A DNA stretch of 9,692 nt from Myxococcales bacterium. GTDB lineage: Bacteria > Myxococcota > Bradymonadia > REDH01. The translations under genes were made by a program, and so were the position numbers. Position 1 is the first letter of the stretch, and every line of letters starts with the position of its first letter. Shown in pieces: positions 6,964 through 9,692 of this stretch. The notes under the pieces are model-generated. The model was not told the DNA's origin. It did no database searches and saw nothing but the letters and a program-made list of their open reading frames with translations. The DNA lies in the NCBI GenBank assembly GCA_018970625.1, contig JAGWVZ010000099.1, forward strand, positions 1 through 9,692. Direction: 5' to 3'.

Positions 6964-7237
6964 CGCCTGCGTCCGGGCTCACGTCGCCCGTGTCCTCGAC
7001 CACGCTCGAGCCGTCGAACGCGGCATCCTCAGCCTGTCCATCCAACGCTACATCGCTCGCGCCCGACACATCCACGTCAGGTCCGACATCGGGCACAGGA
7101 ATCAACCCACCATCGACCCCTCCCGACACATCACCATCCATCGCTCCCGAAAGGCCAGGCGACTCGGCACATCGAACTGCACACAACGACACACTCGCAA
7201 CCACAACCGCACGCGTCCACACAGAAAACCGGCCCAT
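6899..7237 (-). pseudogene. N-terminal export-signal fragment of the frameshifted mosaic gene
   Basis: This 112-residue frame starts at an ATG with GGTGA five bases upstream. It begins with a signal sequence (MGRFSVWTRAVVVASVSLCAVRC). The lipobox is poor (Arg before Cys23), so lipid attachment is uncertain. An acidic Asp/Gly/Val linker follows, then GTPCRADEECAGGDCVD, which ends in CGG and a double TGA. Skipping one base near 6902-6904 joins CVD to GDDIAGLCADICGRDEDC of the next frame. This completes a Cys-rich motif common in linkers of deltaproteobacterial lipoproteins and makes a 754-residue protein over 4972-7237. It could be a genuine mutation, a sequencing or assembly error, or, less likely, recoding. 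On its own the fragment would be an exported peptide with no folded domain. Confidence 0.7.
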
Positions 7238-7385
7238 GATTCACCACGCGTGCTCAATCGCTGTTTGCAATTTCCGAAGTGGCAGTGCTCTAACACGCGC
7301 AGCTCGCTCTGCCAACGAGGGCAACGCCACCAATCCCCACTACGCACAGGGGGGAGACCCGGCTCAAAAGGGACCTCCTCGCAAG

Positions 7386-7461
7386 CCTGACCGTTGTGCT
7401 GCTTCAGGCGTGGCCGGGGGCGCGACACCCGAATCCGCCACCCTGACCATGCCGCTTCAGG
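7386..7461. repeat. Imperfect direct repeat straddling a gene end
   Basis: Two related stretches, 7386-7409 and 7442-7461, both begin CCTGACC and end GCTTCAGG, with a few differences and a short gap between. The second copy includes the stop codon of the gene ending at 7457. Its function is unknown; it may be a small local duplication. Confidence 0.4.
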
Positions 7462-8683
7462 GCGCCGTTCGTGCCAGGCGAAAGCCGTAATCGTTGAAGT
7501 TGTCGTAGTAGAAGGTCCCTCGACGCCCGCCCGCACGCAGAAAGTTCGCCGTCCTGCTCCAGCTACCGCCGCGAATGCTGCGCTGAAGATCGGTCATGGC
7601 GGCCACCGGGTCGGTGACCTCGGTTGTCGGGTAGGCCGCATAGCCGTCTTGCACCCACTCCCTCACGTTCCCCAGCATGTCATAGAGCCCCCACGCATTG
7701 GGCAACTTGCTGGCCACCGGCTGCGTTCTACCCGGCGCATTGGCGCAGAACCACGCGATGGAGTCCAGACTCGGCTGCGCGCTGCACGGAAACATGTCAA
7801 ACACGTTCCCCTCCAGATTGCCGAGGTACGTTGCGGTGGTCGTTCCCGCCCGCGCGGCGTATTCCCACTCAGCCTCTGTAGGCAGACGATACCCTTCGCA
7901 GTCGTACACCGTTGCGCCGCCGATGACCACGCCACTCGCGTCGTAGCACTCCGGCAAACCGTCTACGCGTGAAAGCGCATTTGCAAATGCGACCGCGTCA
8001 CTCCAGCTCACCCGCTCGACCGGACACGACGGTCCGCACGCACGGAAATTGGATGGGTTCAGGCCCATGAGCGTCTCAAAGTCACCCTGCGTCAACTCCG
8101 TGGTCTGCAGCAGGAATGCGCGCGTCAGCGTCACGGCGTGTTGCGTCTCGTCGAGCGCCCTGCCCAGCTCGCCCTCCGGCGAGCCCATTGTGAACGTTCC
8201 CGGCTCAATCCGCACGAACTCGAGCGCCAGCTCGGGGCGGGGTGGGGCCGCGTCCGTGACGTCTGTGGCGTCCAGGGTATCCGCGACGTCGCCATCGATC
8301 GTGTCGCCCGCGTCCAACGGCTCCGACGTGTCAGTCACGTCGCCCGCGTCCAGCGTGTCTGCCGCGTCTGGCACATCCGACGCTTCCGGCACATCCGACG
8401 CTTCCGGCACATCCGACGCTTCCGGCACATCCGACGCTTCCGACACTTCCGGCACATCCGACGCTTCCGGCACATCCGACGCCTCCGGCACATCCGAAGC
8501 CTCCGGCGTGTCCGACGCCTCTGCACTGTCGGGCGCTACCGACACGTCTGAACCGTCCACGATGTCAGAATCCGTCGCCGTATCCGAAACATCGGGGGCT
8601 GGAATCTCCTCATCGCTGCCACCACAACCCACCGCTACAACACCAGCCAGCACCAGGCCAAGCCAAGTTCCAAACTCGCGCAT
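7457..8683 (-). CDS. FGE-sulfatase-fold (SUMF1-like) lipoprotein with EASDVP-repeat stalk
   Basis: This gene encodes 408 residues. The ATG at 8683 has AGGAG nine bases upstream and starts a clear lipoprotein signal (MREFGTWLGLVLAGVVAVGC, lipidated Cys20). Residues 21-150 are a very acidic stalk, including about eight EASDVP-like hexapeptides at 55-105. The FGE-sulfatase domain spans 155-405, with FVRIEPGTFTMGSPEGE, ELTQGDFETLMG, PVERVSWSDAVAFANALS, YRLPTEAEWEYAARAG, WGLYDMLGNVREWVQDGY, RGGSW and GFRLAR. The paired catalytic cysteines of formylglycine-generating enzyme are missing from the stretch after RGGSW, so aldehyde-forming activity on sulfatases is not expected. Cysteines at 216, 220, 246, 262, 300 and 313 probably form disulfides. 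It is a close paralogue of the FGE domains at 4972 and 8875. It is probably a surface-exposed binding module on a flexible tether. Confidence 0.9.
   Translation of the reverse strand: MREFGTWLGLVLAGVVAVGCGGSDEEIPAPDVSDTATDSDIVDGSDVSVAPDSAEASDTPEASDVPEASDVPEASDVPEVSEASDVPEASDVPEASDVPEASDVPDAADTLDAGDVTDTSEPLDAGDTIDGDVADTLDATDVTDAAPPRPELALEFVRIEPGTFTMGSPEGELGRALDETQHAVTLTRAFLLQTTELTQGDFETLMGLNPSNFRACGPSCPVERVSWSDAVAFANALSRVDGLPECYDASGVVIGGATVYDCEGYRLPTEAEWEYAARAGTTTATYLGNLEGNVFDMFPCSAQPSLDSIAWFCANAPGRTQPVASKLPNAWGLYDMLGNVREWVQDGYAAYPTTEVTDPVAAMTDLQRSIRGGSWSRTANFLRAGGRRGTFYYDNFNDYGFRLARTAP
8374..8520. repeat. 18-bp tandem repeat array coding the (EASDVP)n stalk
   Basis: Units starting CATCCG occur at 8374, 8392, 8410 and 8428, then after a 27-bp step at 8455, 8473 and 8491, with a degenerate unit at 8509. 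The 9-bp extra segment in the middle adds three residues (VSE/EAS-like) and keeps frame. Several units are identical over 18 bp, which suggests recent expansion or ongoing homogenisation. Confidence 0.85.
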
Positions 8684-8692
8684 CTGCGTCTG

Positions 8693-8697
8693 CTCCT
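8693..8697 (-). promoter_or_regulatory. Ribosome binding site of the FGE-fold lipoprotein
   Basis: On the minus strand this is AGGAG, nine bases before the ATG at 8683. It fixes that start over the longer frame that opens at 8737. Confidence 0.65.
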
Positions 8698-8700
8698 TGC

Positions 8701-8717
8701 CGGCACGCACTGTGCCG
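8701..8717 (-). repeat. Small hairpin just upstream of the RBS
   Basis: CGGCAC and GTGCCG pair across a five-base loop, three bases upstream of the AGGAG of the gene starting at 8683. It could be a leader hairpin or the end of the upstream transcript. No T-tract follows, so a terminator role is not supported. Confidence 0.3.
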
Positions 8718-8874
8718 ACACTCACACACCATACCACTTACCAACCCTCGCAAACGCGCGCGCCACTACCCAACCCCCTCCATCATGTCAACGTGCTGAA
8801 CAACCTGCCGATCGTCAGGGCGTAAGGGATATTCAGTTCCTTGCGCACATCGGCCGTCTGGCACCGCCCGCGCC

Positions 8875-9692
8875 TTACGGCAGGGTTCGGGCGAGGCGGA
8901 ACCCGATGCCGTAAACTGGTTTGTCCGACCCTAAACAGCCATCCCCCTGCGGGTGCATACCGCGCCATGGCGATCTCACATTGTCCGCCCAGAAACTCCA
9001 GGCGCCGCCGCGAATCACACGGGCATATTCCTTACCAGCGCCGCCTGCATGGCTCGTCGGATCAGTCTCGGGCCCGGCGAGCTCGCCGTACCAGTCATGG
9101 TTCCACTCCGCCACATTCCCCAGCATATCGTACAGGCCCCAAGCGTTGGGCTCCCGTGTGCCTACCGGGTGAGTGCGCTCCCCGCTGTTCCCTATCCACC
9201 ACGCGATCGCGTCCAGATTCTGCTGCGGCGCCATACTGTCGTCCGAATCGCCAGTGAGCTCACCCTGCCAGGTGGCCGAGGTCGTCCCGGCGCGGGCGGC
9301 GTACTCCCATTCGGCCTCGGTTGGCAGACGATACCCCACACAGTCGTACACGGTCGCCCCACCGATCACCCGGCCGTTGACGTCATAGCACGCCGGCAGT
9401 CCTTGCGCGCGTGACAGCGCGTTCGCGTAGGCGATCGCGTCATACCAGTTCACGCGTTCTACCGGGCACGACGCCCCGCACGACAAAAAATGCGACGGAT
9501 TCGACCCCATGAGCGCCGTGTACTCCCCTTGCGTCACCTCGGTAGCCTGCAGCATGAACGCGCGGGTCAGGGTCACCCGGTGCTGCACCTCGTTCTCGTT
9601 CCGGCCCTGCTCGTCGGCCGGCGAACCCATCATGAAAGTCCCCGCCTCGATGCACACAAATCCCTCCGGTACATCCTGAGAACACGCCTGCG
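8875..9692 (-). CDS. FGE-sulfatase-fold (SUMF1-like) protein, N-terminus outside window
   Basis: The frame is open from the right window edge to a TAA at 8875, giving 271 complete residues. A GTG at 9657 is not a credible start, because in-frame family sequence continues upstream (ACSQDVPEGFVCIEAGTF). The window therefore lacks the start, and probably a signal and linker like those of its neighbour. The FGE-sulfatase domain fills what is visible: GTFMMGSPADEQ, EVTQGEYTALMG, PVERVNWYDAIAYANALS, YRLPTEAEWEYAARAG, WGLYDMLGNVAEW, RGGAW and GFRLARTLP. It is very close to the neighbour at 7457 through the central block (IGGATVYDC, then YRLPTEAEWEYAARAGTT). Only a single cysteine lies between RGGAW and GFRLA, not the catalytic pair. 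It is most likely a non-catalytic, exported binding domain. The gap to the next gene downstream is 191 bp. Confidence 0.9.
   Translation of the reverse strand, partial: QACSQDVPEGFVCIEAGTFMMGSPADEQGRNENEVQHRVTLTRAFMLQATEVTQGEYTALMGSNPSHFLSCGASCPVERVNWYDAIAYANALSRAQGLPACYDVNGRVIGGATVYDCVGYRLPTEAEWEYAARAGTTSATWQGELTGDSDDSMAPQQNLDAIAWWIGNSGERTHPVGTREPNAWGLYDMLGNVAEWNHDWYGELAGPETDPTSHAGGAGKEYARVIRGGAWSFWADNVRSPWRGMHPQGDGCLGSDKPVYGIGFRLARTLP

Noticed and set aside
4511..8520. The 18-bp arrays as CRISPR repeats
   Set aside because: Units are contiguous without unique spacers, are in frame within lipoprotein stalks, and are too short for CRISPR repeats.
8049..8825. Plus-strand Ser/Thr/Ala-rich frame with SDASGT repeats
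   Set aside because: It is the antisense reading of the EASDVP array and FGE domain. The minus strand holds the signal peptide, RBS and domain motifs.
9655..9657. GTG at 9657 as start of the right-edge FGE gene
   Set aside because: Family-like in-frame sequence continues upstream to the window edge without a stop, and the codon falls inside the domain's first strand.
4972..9692. Annotation as catalytic formylglycine-generating enzymes
   Set aside because: The paired cysteines after the RGGSx motif are missing in all three domains, and the proteins appear to be exported tethered modules.

Overview
The window is GC-rich and gene-dense. Every recognisable gene encodes an exported or surface-type protein, mostly lipoproteins with an acidic Asp/Thr/Ser/Pro/Gly linker after the lipidated cysteine. 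Two von Willebrand A (VWA) lipoproteins, MopE-type metal-binding motifs, Sushi and EGF modules in a bacterial protein, and several SUMF1/FGE-fold proteins together suggest a large-genome member of Myxococcota or Bradymonadota (former Deltaproteobacteria). This placement rests on protein style only, because no phylogenetic marker is present.

Layout. The left edge (1-903, minus) holds the first 301 codons of a YfbK-type VWA lipoprotein that runs off the window. Across a 212-bp divergent gap with two inverted repeats lies a plus-strand gene (1116-2414) for a second, unrelated VWA lipoprotein. It converges on a run of minus-strand genes. These are a cysteine-rich lipoprotein built from two copies of a ten-cysteine module (2542-3567); a lipoprotein with a hexapeptide-repeat stalk and an Ig-like domain (3756-4793); a mosaic protein with MopE, two Sushi, a calcium-binding EGF and a C-terminal FGE-fold domain (4972-6963), whose lipoprotein-like N-terminus sits in another frame at 6899-7237; a second FGE-fold lipoprotein with an (EASDVP)n stalk (7457-8683); and the C-terminal part of a third FGE-fold protein that enters from the right edge (8875-9692). 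Gaps between minus-strand genes are about 180-220 bp, so independent transcription is as likely as one operon. No gene-free stretch exceeds 300 bp.

How the genes may work together. All products appear designed for the envelope or outside: a lipid anchor, a disordered stalk, then a binding module. None of the three FGE-fold domains has the catalytic cysteine pair of true formylglycine-generating enzymes, so they look like structural or ligand-binding versions of the fold. The best reading is a cluster of surface-display or adhesion proteins. No enzyme, transporter, regulator, RNA gene or mobile element was recognised.

Most notable: the MopE-Sushi-EGF-FGE architecture, the single-base frame break near 6902 that separates it from its export signal, the duplicated ten-cysteine module, and two separate 18-bp repeat arrays that encode variable stalks.
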